Source of the DNA: Kiritimatiellia bacterium
GTDB taxonomy: Bacteria; Verrucomicrobiota; Kiritimatiellia; SS1-B-03-39; UBA6053
NCBI GenBank assembly: GCA_018401235.1
Contig: JAGYLC010000003.1
Span: 1-60,075, forward strand
Direction of reading: 5' to 3'
DNA: 60,075 nt
Shown: positions 42,928-52,392 of the stretch, piece by piece
Layout of the letters: every line of letters begins with the position of its first letter
Numbering within the stretch: position 1 is the first letter of the stretch
The notes under the pieces: model-generated
Told to the model about the DNA's origin: nothing
Database searches by the model: none
The model's input: only the letters and a program-made list of their open reading frames with translations
Made by a program: the position numbers and the translations under genes

Positions 42928-44412
42928 ATGGGTAAAATCACCGGATTCATGGAAGCCACCCGGGAGCTTCCCAAAAAACGCCGTGTCGAAGAACGTATAC
43001 GGGACTATAAAGAACTCTATCTCCCCGTTCCCGAAGAAAAAAAACGGGAACAGGCCGGACGCTGCATGAATTGCGGCATTCCGTTCTGTCACACCGGCTG
43101 CCCGCTGGGGAACCTGATTCCCGACTGGAATGACCTGGTGTACAACGGAAATTGGAAGGCGGCACTTGACGAGTTGCACGCCACCAATAACTTTCCGGAA
43201 TTTACCGGACGTCTCTGTCCCGCCCCCTGCGAGGAAGCCTGCGTGCTGGGTATCAATGAACCGGCCGTCACCATTGAGGAAATCGAAAAATCCATCATCG
43301 AACGCGGTTTTGCCGAAGGCTGGGTGAAACCGGTTCCCCCGGCATCCCGCACCGGCAAAAAAGTGGCGGTGATCGGGTCCGGTCCTTCCGGCCTCGCCTG
43401 TGCCCAGCAACTCAACCGGGCCGGACATTCTGTGACCGTGCTGGAACGCTCGGACCGGATCGGCGGTTTGCTTCGCTACGGTATTCCCCATTTCAAAATG
43501 GAAAAGTGGGTCATAGACCGTCGACTCGACATTATGGATGCCGAGGGAGTCGAATTCAAAACCGGAATCGAAGTCGGCAAAGACGTTTCCAAAGCGGATC
43601 TGGAAAAAGACTATGACGCGGTCGTGTTCTGCGGTGGCGCCACCCAATCGCGCGATCTCCCCATCGAAGGACGGGAACTCGAGGGAGTCGAATTCGCCAT
43701 GGAATTCCTCCCGCAATCCAATTCCCGGGTGGAGGGAGACGATGTGATGGCGAAAGGGGTCTGGCAGAAAGAAATTCTGGCTACCGGCAAAGATGTGATC
43801 GTGATTGGCGGTGGAGATACCGGATCGGATTGCATCGGCACCTCTATTCGCCAGGGCGCGAATAGTGTAGAAAATTTCGAGTTGATGCCGATGCCGCCAG
43901 TTGGCCGTCCGGAGAGTCAGCCCTGGCCCTTCTGGCCGATGAAATTCCGCAGCAGTTCCTCTCATGAGGAGGGTTGTGAGCGTCACTACAGCGTGCTCAC
44001 CAAACGGTTTTTGGGTGATAACGGAAAATTGACCGGACTGGAAACCATCAACATTGAAATGGAAACCCCGGAAGGCGGCGGACGCCCGCAACTCAAAGAA
44101 ATCGAAGGCACCGAACGTACCTGGCCCTGTCAATTGGCGGTGCTGGCGCTGGGCTTCCTGGGCCCCGAAACCGGAAGCATTGTCGCGCAATACGGCTGCG
44201 ATCTCGATCCCCGGGGAAACGTGAAAGTGGATGAAAACTGGATGAGTTCGGTTCCCGGCTTTTTCGCCGCCGGTGATTGTCAACGCGGCCAATCCCTCAT
44301 CGTCTGGGCCATCTCCGACGGCCGAGAATGCGCGGTGTCCGTGGACGAATATCTCATGAAAAAACCCTCGGAACTCCCCCGAAAAATGGGGGTGGATTTG
44401 CCGAGGGTTTAG
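42928..44412 (+). CDS. gltD: Glutamate synthase, small subunit
   Basis: Flavin/iron-sulfur partner of GltB that passes NADPH electrons to the large subunit. The N-terminal 4Fe-4S motifs are CMNCGIPFCHTGCPLGNLIP and RLCPAPCEEACVLGINEPAV. The FAD dinucleotide fold is VAVIGSGPSGLACAQQLNRA, and the NAD(P)H fold is VIVIGGGDTGSDCIGTSIRQ. The closing motif is GFFAAGDCQRGQSLIVWAIS. 494 residues. The last 17 codons contain a strong stem-loop. Confidence 0.97.
   Translation: MGKITGFMEATRELPKKRRVEERIRDYKELYLPVPEEKKREQAGRCMNCGIPFCHTGCPLGNLIPDWNDLVYNGNWKAALDELHATNNFPEFTGRLCPAPCEEACVLGINEPAVTIEEIEKSIIERGFAEGWVKPVPPASRTGKKVAVIGSGPSGLACAQQLNRAGHSVTVLERSDRIGGLLRYGIPHFKMEKWVIDRRLDIMDAEGVEFKTGIEVGKDVSKADLEKDYDAVVFCGGATQSRDLPIEGRELEGVEFAMEFLPQSNSRVEGDDVMAKGVWQKEILATGKDVIVIGGGDTGSDCIGTSIRQGANSVENFELMPMPPVGRPESQPWPFWPMKFRSSSSHEEGCERHYSVLTKRFLGDNGKLTGLETINIEMETPEGGGRPQLKEIEGTERTWPCQLAVLALGFLGPETGSIVAQYGCDLDPRGNVKVDENWMSSVPGFFAAGDCQRGQSLIVWAISDGRECAVSVDEYLMKKPSELPRKMGVDLPRV
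44362..44410. terminator. Long stem-loop overlapping the end of gltD
   Basis: AAACCCTCGG (44362-44371) pairs perfectly with CCGAGGGTTT (44401-44410), and inside CCCCC (44376-44380) pairs with GGGGG (44388-44392). The stem lies within the final codons, ending just before the TAG. T's on the plus strand are few, but an A run on the left suits termination of minus-strand transcription. It is unusual for a terminator to sit inside the coding region. Confidence 0.45.
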
Positions 44413-44612
44413 TCACTCGTCAATGGTTAGTCGTCATTGCTCCAACCAAAGAAACCACTCACTCGCAAGCTCCGTGCATCTCCGTGCCCTCCGGTTTTAT
44501 ATGAATGAAAGCAAAGGCTCAACAGTCGGGCATTGAGTGTTCATGCTGTCAGTCCCACCATCCCGCAGGTTTCTGACTTTACGTCCTTATAATTTATCCT
44601 TACTTTATAGGT

Positions 44613-44768
44613 ATGATTGCAACGCTTACTTCCAATACCGCCATCGATACCTCGGTTTTATTGTTAATTCAAAAGCGGCAGAACTTTACACAAATCCTTC
44701 TGGACACGCGTTTTTACCAAGGATCCAGTTCGAATGATGCATATGGATGGATTCAATGCGTCGCGTAG
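44613..44768 (+). CDS. Possible 51-residue orphan ORF
   Basis: A frame starts MIATLTSNTAIDTSVLLLIQ, continues KRQNFTQILLDTRFYQGSSS and stops at 44766-44768. A TATAAT lies 20 bases before the ATG (44588-44593) but without a convincing -35 or ribosome binding site. The helical 'VLLLIQKRQ' part faintly recalls small YjfB-type motility proteins, not enough to assign. The end runs into the fold-back element. May be chance. Confidence 0.2.
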   Translation: MIATLTSNTAIDTSVLLLIQKRQNFTQILLDTRFYQGSSSNDAYGWIQCVA

Positions 44769-45000
44769 CGACGGGCCCACGCGTAGGCGTGGATTTCAAT
44801 CCACGTTTTCGGTGCAAAAGCTAAGTTTTCGTCGCGTAGCGACGGTTGACGGACCTGGAGGTTTTCTACCTCCGATGTGGAGACACCGGGATTGAAATCC
44901 CCATGTCCCTCAGGCGACGCTACGCGGCGCAGCATCCCATCTCTCTGCTGAGAGACGTGGATTGAAATCCACGCCTATGCGTCGAATGTCGCTACGCGAC
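44759..45000. repeat. Fold-back element built of CGTCGCGTAGCGACG palindromes
   Basis: A 242-base element. The outer parts hold CGTCGCGTAGCGACG palindromes (44759-44773, 44830-44844, and variants near 44914 and 44987-45000). A near-perfect 27-base inverted pair lies at 44779-44805 and 44956-44982, built around CGTGGATTTCAATCCACG. The GTGGATTGAAAT core recalls CRISPR repeats, but the copies are inverted and there are no regular spacers or cas genes. The remaining spacer (44413-44612, 45001-45173) shows no gene. Confidence 0.75.
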
Positions 45001-45173
45001 AGAATCGGAGGTGCCAAAACCCCTCAAAAAAAGGCCCCTCTGAGGATTCAGGCTGTTCTTGTGCAAACTCGTGTCCAGAAAAAGATGTGTGTAAAGGGCA
45101 GCCCTTGCGGCGCGGGTGAATGGCATCCTCGGCTATCGACACGCATTTGCTTCTGCGACGGAAAAGACGGGTT

Positions 45174-45333
45174 TTACTCTTTAAACTGAGGCCTGTACGT
45201 CAGTTCCTGTTCGGTCTGCTTCTCGTTGGTTACATTCCCGGACACCGGAACCACGCCGATGGTTTCACCTGCGTCGTTGTGAATGGATACCGATGGACAA
45301 GAGTAGAATGAGTGAAACCATGTCGCCTCGTAG
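45174..45333 (-). pseudogene. Fragment of a PAS/PAC sensory domain
   Basis: The minus strand reads WFHSFYSCPSVSIHNDAGET, then IGVVPVSGNVTNEKQTEQEL and TYRPQFKE before a stop. This is the C-terminal PAC part of a PAS domain (pattern 'G-E-x-I-G-V-V-x-V-x-x-D-I-T-x-x-K-x-x-E-x-x-L'). About 53 codons remain, with no start and no kinase or cyclase domain. It abuts the end of the antiporter gene on the same strand. The host gene has evidently been lost. Confidence 0.5.
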
Positions 45334-45345
45334 TAAAAATTTCTT

Positions 45346-47043
45346 TCACTTCTTCAAGACGTTTGAAGCGGCCCGAAGCTGTTCAAGGATATCCGATCGG
45401 GTGGCGGCTTCGCACACCTTGGTTCGCACCTCTGCTCGCAAGGTCTTGGCAATTCCCTGTAATAGTTGGATTTGGGCATCCGGTTGATCTTTTGGAGTCA
45501 AAATGAGAAATACCATCCGAACCAACTGGTCATCCGCGGTGTTCCAGTCAATTCCCTGGAGACTGCGCCCGAAAAAGACCACCGGCCGGGACAAGCCTTC
45601 CAGTCGGGCGTGAGGCGCGGCCATGCGTTCCTCCAAGGCCGTGGACATTTGCCGTTCGCGGGTCAGCACGGCTTCTGTCACGGCTTCCACATCGAGGGGT
45701 TCCAACGAAGGACCGGCATACTGGCACATCTCGCGAATCAGGCCCTCCGGATTCCGACTCTTCAAATCGGGCAGCACATGGTCGACAGGTAAAAAGGCCA
45801 GCCAATCGACTTTCTCGATTTTGTGCAGGAGACGGCCCATCAGCGGGCCCGCCAATACGGAGGTGGCAATCGCACCGAAAATGATGGCCACATACACGCG
45901 TTCGCTAATAACACCGTATTCAAGGGCCAGCATCCCGATGATAATCTGCATTTCGCCGCCGGGGACATGCGCATCGGCAATCAGGCGACTGTGCAGGGAG
46001 GGTTGTCCAATCAGGCGCCCCCCGACATAGGCCCCGATATAACGCCCGGCAAATCCGATGACAAAAATGAACCCGACCAGTAGCAAATCAAAGTTCCCGA
46101 GGAAATCGAGGTGCAGGCCGATGGACGTAAAGAAGATCGGCACCAGCAGAGCCTGCACCATTTGATCGAAAACATGGCGGGTTCTTTCGGAGAGCTGCTG
46201 GGATTCGCCCGCCATAATGCCGCCAATAAAAAATCCGAAAAGCGCGTGAATCCCGATCCAGGTGGTGATGGCTCCCCCGATGAGCCCGCAAATAAACACC
46301 AGGGTCAGGGACCCGGCCGGTTCGGGCACCCGGCGGGTTTTAAAAAAGCCCAAAGCCCGGTTAAAGAGATGGGAGCCAACGGTCAGCGAAAGGGTGGAAT
46401 ACACCAGCGTGGCCACCAGCACGAACGCCATTTGACCCAAGGACATTCCCGCGTCCGAAACCACACCCAGAATCATGGCAAACACAATCCAGCCGGCGAC
46501 ATCATTGATGGTGAGCGCGGAGATAATCAGCAGCCCCAGATCCGTCCGGTAAATTTTGAGATCCTGCAGAACCCTCGCGGTAACCGGCAACGCACTGATG
46601 GTCATGATCACGGCGACAAACAGGGCGAAAATCATGCGATTCCCCTCGTCGCCCAGATAGGCCTCCGGAAGGAAGTAGCAGGGAATAAAGGCGATCAGCA
46701 TGGGAATGATTAAATCGGAAAAGGAGAGGGTCATAGCCTGATTCCGCTGCCGCCAAGCGGTGGCGAAGTTCGTCTCCAGTCCGGCCTTCAGCAAAAAAAG
46801 GAGGATGCCGAGCCAGGCGACAGTTCCCAGCATATGCACCTGTATCGGGTCCTCGGGAAAGAGTCGCGCCTGAAGCTCCGGGGCCATGCGACCAAAGATG
46901 CTGGGTCCAAAAAAGATCCCCACCAGAATTTCAGCGGTGATCGACGGCTGACCAAAGCGGCGGAACACCTCCCCCAACAGCCTGGCGCAACCCAGCAGCA
47001 CGGCTATTTGCAACAGAAAAATCAGAATATGGCTTTCCGTCAT
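45346..47043 (-). CDS. Cation/proton antiporter (CPA2) with C-terminal PTS EIIA domain
   Basis: A Kef-type antiporter. The first 380 residues hold 12-13 membrane helices with the family's discontinuous-helix motifs (ITAEILVGIFFGPSIFGRMA; TISALPVTARVLQDLKIYRT; SALTINDVAGWIVFAMILGV). The last 150 residues form a fructose/nitrogen-type EIIA domain: DVEAVTEAVLTRERQMSTAL, the phospho-histidine segment AAPHARLEGLSRPVVFFGRS, then VRMVFLILTPKDQPDAQIQL. A full histidine motif suggests it can be phosphorylated. Transport of K+ or Na+ is not resolved. ATG at 47043 preferred over one five codons earlier. Divergent from the next antiporter. Confidence 0.88.
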   Translation of the reverse strand: MTESHILIFLLQIAVLLGCARLLGEVFRRFGQPSITAEILVGIFFGPSIFGRMAPELQARLFPEDPIQVHMLGTVAWLGILLFLLKAGLETNFATAWRQRNQAMTLSFSDLIIPMLIAFIPCYFLPEAYLGDEGNRMIFALFVAVIMTISALPVTARVLQDLKIYRTDLGLLIISALTINDVAGWIVFAMILGVVSDAGMSLGQMAFVLVATLVYSTLSLTVGSHLFNRALGFFKTRRVPEPAGSLTLVFICGLIGGAITTWIGIHALFGFFIGGIMAGESQQLSERTRHVFDQMVQALLVPIFFTSIGLHLDFLGNFDLLLVGFIFVIGFAGRYIGAYVGGRLIGQPSLHSRLIADAHVPGGEMQIIIGMLALEYGVISERVYVAIIFGAIATSVLAGPLMGRLLHKIEKVDWLAFLPVDHVLPDLKSRNPEGLIREMCQYAGPSLEPLDVEAVTEAVLTRERQMSTALEERMAAPHARLEGLSRPVVFFGRSLQGIDWNTADDQLVRMVFLILTPKDQPDAQIQLLQGIAKTLRAEVRTKVCEAATRSDILEQLRAASNVLKK

Positions 47044-47323
47044 TAAGTGCATCCGCAAAAAGTAAATGGGGCGGCGTAAAAAATCAAGATCTATTTCTGA
47101 TCCAGGAGTTTCCCCATTTTTTTGACGGGATCAAACTTGCCATGGCGGATTTATTTTTGAGTAGACAGGATCTCATGGATTTTTTTCCAGTTTACCGAAC
47201 CATCCCGCACATCCTGTTATCCTGTCAAAAAACTTCTCTTCGAAGCCTTTTATTTCTTACCGTCCCTGAAACTCCCGACTGCTTCGGGCTTGCAACCCCG
47301 CGAGAGCTTTTTAGAGTGTCACC

Positions 47324-49801
47324 ATGCTTCCGATTACCGACAATGTGCTGATTTTTACCATGATCATGTCCGTGATCCTGTTTTCGTTGCTGGTCGGCGC
47401 GAAACTCAAGATCCCGGATCTGGTCCTGCTGTTGATCGCGGGTGCATTCATGGGTGAACACGGCTTTCACGTGCTCGAACGTTCCAGCGCCATTACCCTG
47501 TTCGGGGAAATTGGACTTATTTTCATCATGTTTCTGGCGGGATTGGAGATTGATCTCTACCAATTCTCACGCACCAAAAGCCGCAGTGTCGGCTTTGGTT
47601 TGCTGACCTTTATTTTTCCACAGGTGCTTGGAACGATCGCAGTGCGGTACGCGCTGGATTTGAATTGGACCGCCTCGGTGCTCATGGCCAGTATGTTCGC
47701 CTCCCACACCCTGCTGGCCTATCCCGCCGCGGCCCGACTGGGCATTCACCGTACCGAGCCGGTGACCATCAGCGTGGGCGCGACCATTATCACCGATACT
47801 CTAGCGCTTTTGGTCCTGGCGGTGGTGGCCGACGCCGCAGAGGGCGAAGTTATGAACCCCCTATTCTGGGGCGGACTCATTCTGGGTCTGATCATCCTGG
47901 TCGTGGTGATCACCCAGTTGATCCCCCGTCTGGCCCGATGGTTTTTCCAACATGTCACCGAGTCGGGTGGCGCCCAATTTTTGTTTGTTCTGGCCCTGGT
48001 GGGTGCCTGCGCCTATCTTTCCGAATACGCCCGCATGAAACCCATCATTGGCGCCTTTCTCGCCGGAGCGGCCTTCAACCATCAAATTCCCGAACACAGT
48101 CCGCTCATGAATCGGCTGGCCTTCGCGGGAAACAACCTCTTCATTCCCTTTTTCCTGATTTCCGTGGGCATGATGGTGGAGCCGAACCGCCTGATCGGCG
48201 ATTGGAAAACCTGGGAAGTGATCATCGCCATGGTAGTGCTGGTGATCATCACCAAAGGAATTGCCGCCTGGGTCGCCGCTAAAATATACGGGTACAATTC
48301 CGATGAACGGGGAGTGATGTTTGGCCTCACCGTGGTCCAAGCCGCCGCTACACTTGCCGCAGCTCTGGTGGGCTTTGAAGCGGGAATTCTCGATGAAAAC
48401 GCCCTCAACGGCGCCATTGCCATGATTATGGTCACGGTCCCCCTCGGCACCTGGGTGACCGATCGTTACGGACGCCGAGTAGCCATGGCCGCCAAATCGT
48501 CCAAACGTATCACCAAAATCACTGAACAACGCATGGTGCTTTCCGTCTCCAATCCCGTCACCGCCGCCCGCCTCACCGATTTAGCCTTTCTCATGCGCGA
48601 CACGTCGGTACCGGGTGCCGTTTATCCCCTCACCATCGTCCGCGAGCAAACCGACACAGAAGAGGCGGTTTCCAGGGGTGAGAAGCTCCTCGCCCAGTGC
48701 ATGACGCAGGCCTCCTCCGCCGATGTCAGTGTGGAACCCCATGTGCGGGTGGACCTCAATGTATCCGACGGCATCATCCGGGCGGTTCGTGAACTGCGGG
48801 GGAGCACCGTACTGGCGGGTTGGGGCGGAGACCATAACCGGGGCAGCCGCATTTTCGGCACCATAAACCAGAGCCTCACCCAAAATTGCCCTTCCCGCCT
48901 GATCCTCTGCCGGATTACACGCCCCCCCAACACCACCCGGGTCTTGCGCTTTCCTTTTCCCCCTCTCGCGGAACATCGAGAGGACCTTGGCACCCTCATC
49001 CGGGAAACCAAGCTCCTTGCCAAGCAAATCGGCGCCCAGCTCCATGTCTACCTCTCCGGCAAAGCCGCGGTGGAATTGGAGGCCCGAATCGAAAAAACCT
49101 CTCCCGGTTGCGACACCACATACATTGTCAAAGACACCTGGACTGAATCCAGAAAACGCATGTTTGAAGAGGTGCATGAGGACGACCTCATTGTCCTCCC
49201 CCAGATCCGCCGCAACACCCTGCTGTGGACACCGACCCTAGACAGCCTCCCGGAGTTGATCGCCCGGCACTTCCCCTACACCAAACTGCTGATTGCGTAT
49301 CCGGGTCTGTCCTCCAACCCCATTGGCGGATCCGCCCCTGTCGTACTCCCCGCCACCAGCAAGTTTCCCGCCGTTCACGGTGTCGACCTTCCCCCCGAAC
49401 TCGATGGATCCGAACGCATCCAACAACTGCTCGACCACGGGTTGAGTGATGACCCCGATATGGCCGACGATGCCTATCCCCTGCTGTTGGATTCCGCCAA
49501 ACTCAATCCTATTGAACTGACTCACGGCGTTATCCTGATTCATGGCCACTGCGGACAAAAAGAGAACTCCGTGCTTCTGGTCGGCTGTGGAGAATCCGAT
49601 CAGCCCTTCCTGAGTCTGCCCCACACGCCTAAAGTGATCGTCGCCCTCATCAGCCCCAGGGGAGACACCCCTGAAATCCATTTGCGCGCCCTCGCTGCAG
49701 TGGCCCGCCGCTTCCGGGATCAGGATGTCACCCAGGCCATTAATCAAGCTGGCAGCGCCCAGGAGATTTGTACGATACTTTCGCCCAGGACCGGCGAGTA
49801 A
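47324..49801 (+). CDS. Cation/proton antiporter with USP-like and EIIA-like cytoplasmic domains
   Basis: A large (825-residue) CPA2-type antiporter. The membrane part (about 1-385) has LVLLLIAGAFMGEHGFHVLE, ASMFASHTLLAYPAAARLGI and VSVGATIITDTLALLVLAVV-like segments. Two universal-stress-like domains follow (MVLSVSNPVTAARLTDLAFL...GWGGDHNRGSRIFGTINQSL; then HLHVYLSG-like region). A divergent EIIA-like domain ends the protein (ELTHGVILIHGHCGQKENSV; EIHLRALAAVARRFRDQDVT); the usual PHG is replaced by IHGH. Ion specificity is unknown. It is head to head with the preceding antiporter over 280 bases, so both may share a control region. Confidence 0.86.
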   Translation: MLPITDNVLIFTMIMSVILFSLLVGAKLKIPDLVLLLIAGAFMGEHGFHVLERSSAITLFGEIGLIFIMFLAGLEIDLYQFSRTKSRSVGFGLLTFIFPQVLGTIAVRYALDLNWTASVLMASMFASHTLLAYPAAARLGIHRTEPVTISVGATIITDTLALLVLAVVADAAEGEVMNPLFWGGLILGLIILVVVITQLIPRLARWFFQHVTESGGAQFLFVLALVGACAYLSEYARMKPIIGAFLAGAAFNHQIPEHSPLMNRLAFAGNNLFIPFFLISVGMMVEPNRLIGDWKTWEVIIAMVVLVIITKGIAAWVAAKIYGYNSDERGVMFGLTVVQAAATLAAALVGFEAGILDENALNGAIAMIMVTVPLGTWVTDRYGRRVAMAAKSSKRITKITEQRMVLSVSNPVTAARLTDLAFLMRDTSVPGAVYPLTIVREQTDTEEAVSRGEKLLAQCMTQASSADVSVEPHVRVDLNVSDGIIRAVRELRGSTVLAGWGGDHNRGSRIFGTINQSLTQNCPSRLILCRITRPPNTTRVLRFPFPPLAEHREDLGTLIRETKLLAKQIGAQLHVYLSGKAAVELEARIEKTSPGCDTTYIVKDTWTESRKRMFEEVHEDDLIVLPQIRRNTLLWTPTLDSLPELIARHFPYTKLLIAYPGLSSNPIGGSAPVVLPATSKFPAVHGVDLPPELDGSERIQQLLDHGLSDDPDMADDAYPLLLDSAKLNPIELTHGVILIHGHCGQKENSVLLVGCGESDQPFLSLPHTPKVIVALISPRGDTPEIHLRALAAVARRFRDQDVTQAINQAGSAQEICTILSPRTGE

Positions 49802-49872
49802 AGTAAAGGGTCTTATGCCTCGAGCTACTCTGGGTTTTAATATACTCCTAATTAACCTTACTCTAATACATC

Positions 49873-50028
49873 ATGAAAACCTTCCTGCTTTTTACCCTAT
49901 TCGTTCCTCTGTGGGTATATGCCCAGTTGAGCCTGCCCAGCATTTTCTCCGATCATATGGTACCGCAACGGGATCAACCGATTCAGCTAATGGATCTGTT
50001 GAACGCGGCCAAAGATGAGGAAATCTAA
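49873..50028 (+). pseudogene. Remnant of a secreted sialate O-acetylesterase
   Basis: A 51-codon frame starts with a signal peptide (MKTFLLFTLFVPLWVYAQLS) and the family N-terminus LPSIFSDHMVPQRDQPIQ (sialate O-acetylesterases read 'lp-x-l-f-s-d-x-M-V-L-Q-R-d-x-P-v'). It then diverts into LMDLLNAAKDEEI and stops. The other 450 or so residues of the enzyme are missing. It overlaps the upstream frame of the nuclease-like gene. Confidence 0.55.
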
Positions 50029-50110
50029 CGTGCATTCCGACAGCAACCCAATCGTGAATGATATGCGTTTTGCCATAGAAACACATAAAAGACGCCCCCA
50101 TAACCATTCT

Positions 50111-50926
50111 ATGTATTTTTTGTGGGGGTCTGTGGGGGCATTTGTGGCTAGACTCGTTACCTCCATCCTTTTGTTGCTGATCATCCAGTGCCCCGCCTTT
50201 GCTCAACGCAAATGGAGGGAGCTCGATGGAGTCCGTCTGGTGGAACACGACGCAAATGACGGCGACAGTTTCCATGCCCGACGCAATCGGACCCGCTATT
50301 TGTTTCGATTGTATTTTGTGGATACCGCCGAAACCGATCTCCGCTTCGAGGATCGGTTACAGGAGCAGGCGGATTACTTCGGGGTGACGATTCCGGAGGT
50401 GGTGAAAGGTGCCGATGACGCCACCGAGTTCGTCAAAAACCTCCTGAAGGATACGGATTTCACCGTTTACACCCGCTACGAGGACGCGCGCGGAGCGAGT
50501 AACATGAAACGCTATTTTGCCATGGTCAAAATTGGAGACCGATGGTTGTGCGAACTATTGATTGAAAATGGTCACGCCCGGATTTTCGGCAAACCGTCGG
50601 ATCTGCCGGACGGAACCCCGGAACGCATCCACTGGGCGCGCCTGCGCAGTCTGGAGTCCGAGGCCAAGGAGGCCCACCGCGGCACCTGGGGAATCGCCTC
50701 GGGAAAAATCGCGGTGGATCGACTGGAACCGGGTCAAACGATCACGCTGCCCTCCCGCACCGCCGTGTTTCAGATCAAACCGCCACATCAATTGGTGGGA
50801 CATTTGCCGGAAGGGTGGAAAGTCAAAGCGGGCTCGACCACCCGGGAAGGTTTTCGGGAGATTTCTTTCACCAGTCCCGGCGGGTCGGAATTTACCGGAG
50901 AAATTCAAGAAAGCTCGCTCCAATAG
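50111..50926 (+). CDS. Secreted thermonuclease-like (SNase) protein
   Basis: A staphylococcal-nuclease-like domain after an N-terminal signal sequence (ARLVTSILLLLIIQCPAFAQ). Domain motifs: VEHDANDGDSFHARRNRTRY, LFRLYFVDTAETDLRFEDRL (the R and D/E metal-site residues), VYTRYEDARGASNMKRYFAM and LCELLIENGHARI. A C-terminal beta segment (about 60 residues, RLEPGQTITLPSRTAVFQIK) is extra. The start is uncertain: the ATG at 50111 is chosen because it begins the hydrophobic leader, but the bases around it look like spacer. It converges on tgt with four bases between the stops. Confidence 0.78.
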   Translation: MYFLWGSVGAFVARLVTSILLLLIIQCPAFAQRKWRELDGVRLVEHDANDGDSFHARRNRTRYLFRLYFVDTAETDLRFEDRLQEQADYFGVTIPEVVKGADDATEFVKNLLKDTDFTVYTRYEDARGASNMKRYFAMVKIGDRWLCELLIENGHARIFGKPSDLPDGTPERIHWARLRSLESEAKEAHRGTWGIASGKIAVDRLEPGQTITLPSRTAVFQIKPPHQLVGHLPEGWKVKAGSTTREGFREISFTSPGGSEFTGEIQESSLQ

Positions 50927-50930
50927 CACT

Positions 50931-52103
<1,173 letters not shown>

Positions 52104-52203
52104 TTACAGTCCCAGGAATTTCATACGAAGGAAATTCAGCGGTTAGAGGGGAGAGGTCAGATTTCCCAAATCCCCAATTTCCCATATCCCCAATCAACCA
52201 CCC

Positions 52204-52236
52204 TGTCCCGGCGTAGCTCGAAGAGCGAAGACGGAT
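52204..52236 (+). repeat. Copy of the TGTCCCGGCGTAGCTCG module
   Basis: Matches the 33-base module at 26640-26672 with about two changes. Here it follows a run of CCCCAATTTCCC text and precedes two terminators. Non-coding. Confidence 0.7.
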
Positions 52237-52251
52237 CAACCACCCACAAAA

Positions 52252-52279
52252 AAACCCTCTCCATATAAGGAGAGGGTTT
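52252..52279 (-). terminator. Terminator hairpin (distal)
   Basis: AAACCCTCTCC and GGAGAGGGTTT form an 11-base stem with an ATATAA loop. The A run on the left gives a T run on the minus strand. It repeats the hairpin at 52344-52371 with a different loop, so the two make a tandem pair 64 bases apart. Confidence 0.75.
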
Positions 52280-52343
52280 GGAAAGTGGCACAGGCTTCCA
52301 GCCTGTTTACTCTAGGGGGCAGGCGGAACGCCTGAACAATAAA

Positions 52344-52371
52344 AAACCCTCTCCTGCAAAGGAGAGGGTTT
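52344..52371 (-). terminator. Terminator hairpin after the porin gene
   Basis: AAACCCTCTCC and GGAGAGGGTTT form an 11-base stem with a TGCAAA loop and a six-base T run on the minus strand, 21 bases past the porin stop. A strong intrinsic terminator for the amtB-glnK-porin direction. Confidence 0.85.
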
Positions 52372-52392
52372 GGAAGTAAACGGAAGATCCGA

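Noticed and set aside
44759-45000. CRISPR array
   Set aside because: Repeat-like GTGGATTGAAA cores are present, but only as inverted pairs with unequal spacing, no regular direct repeats and spacers, and no cas genes in the window.
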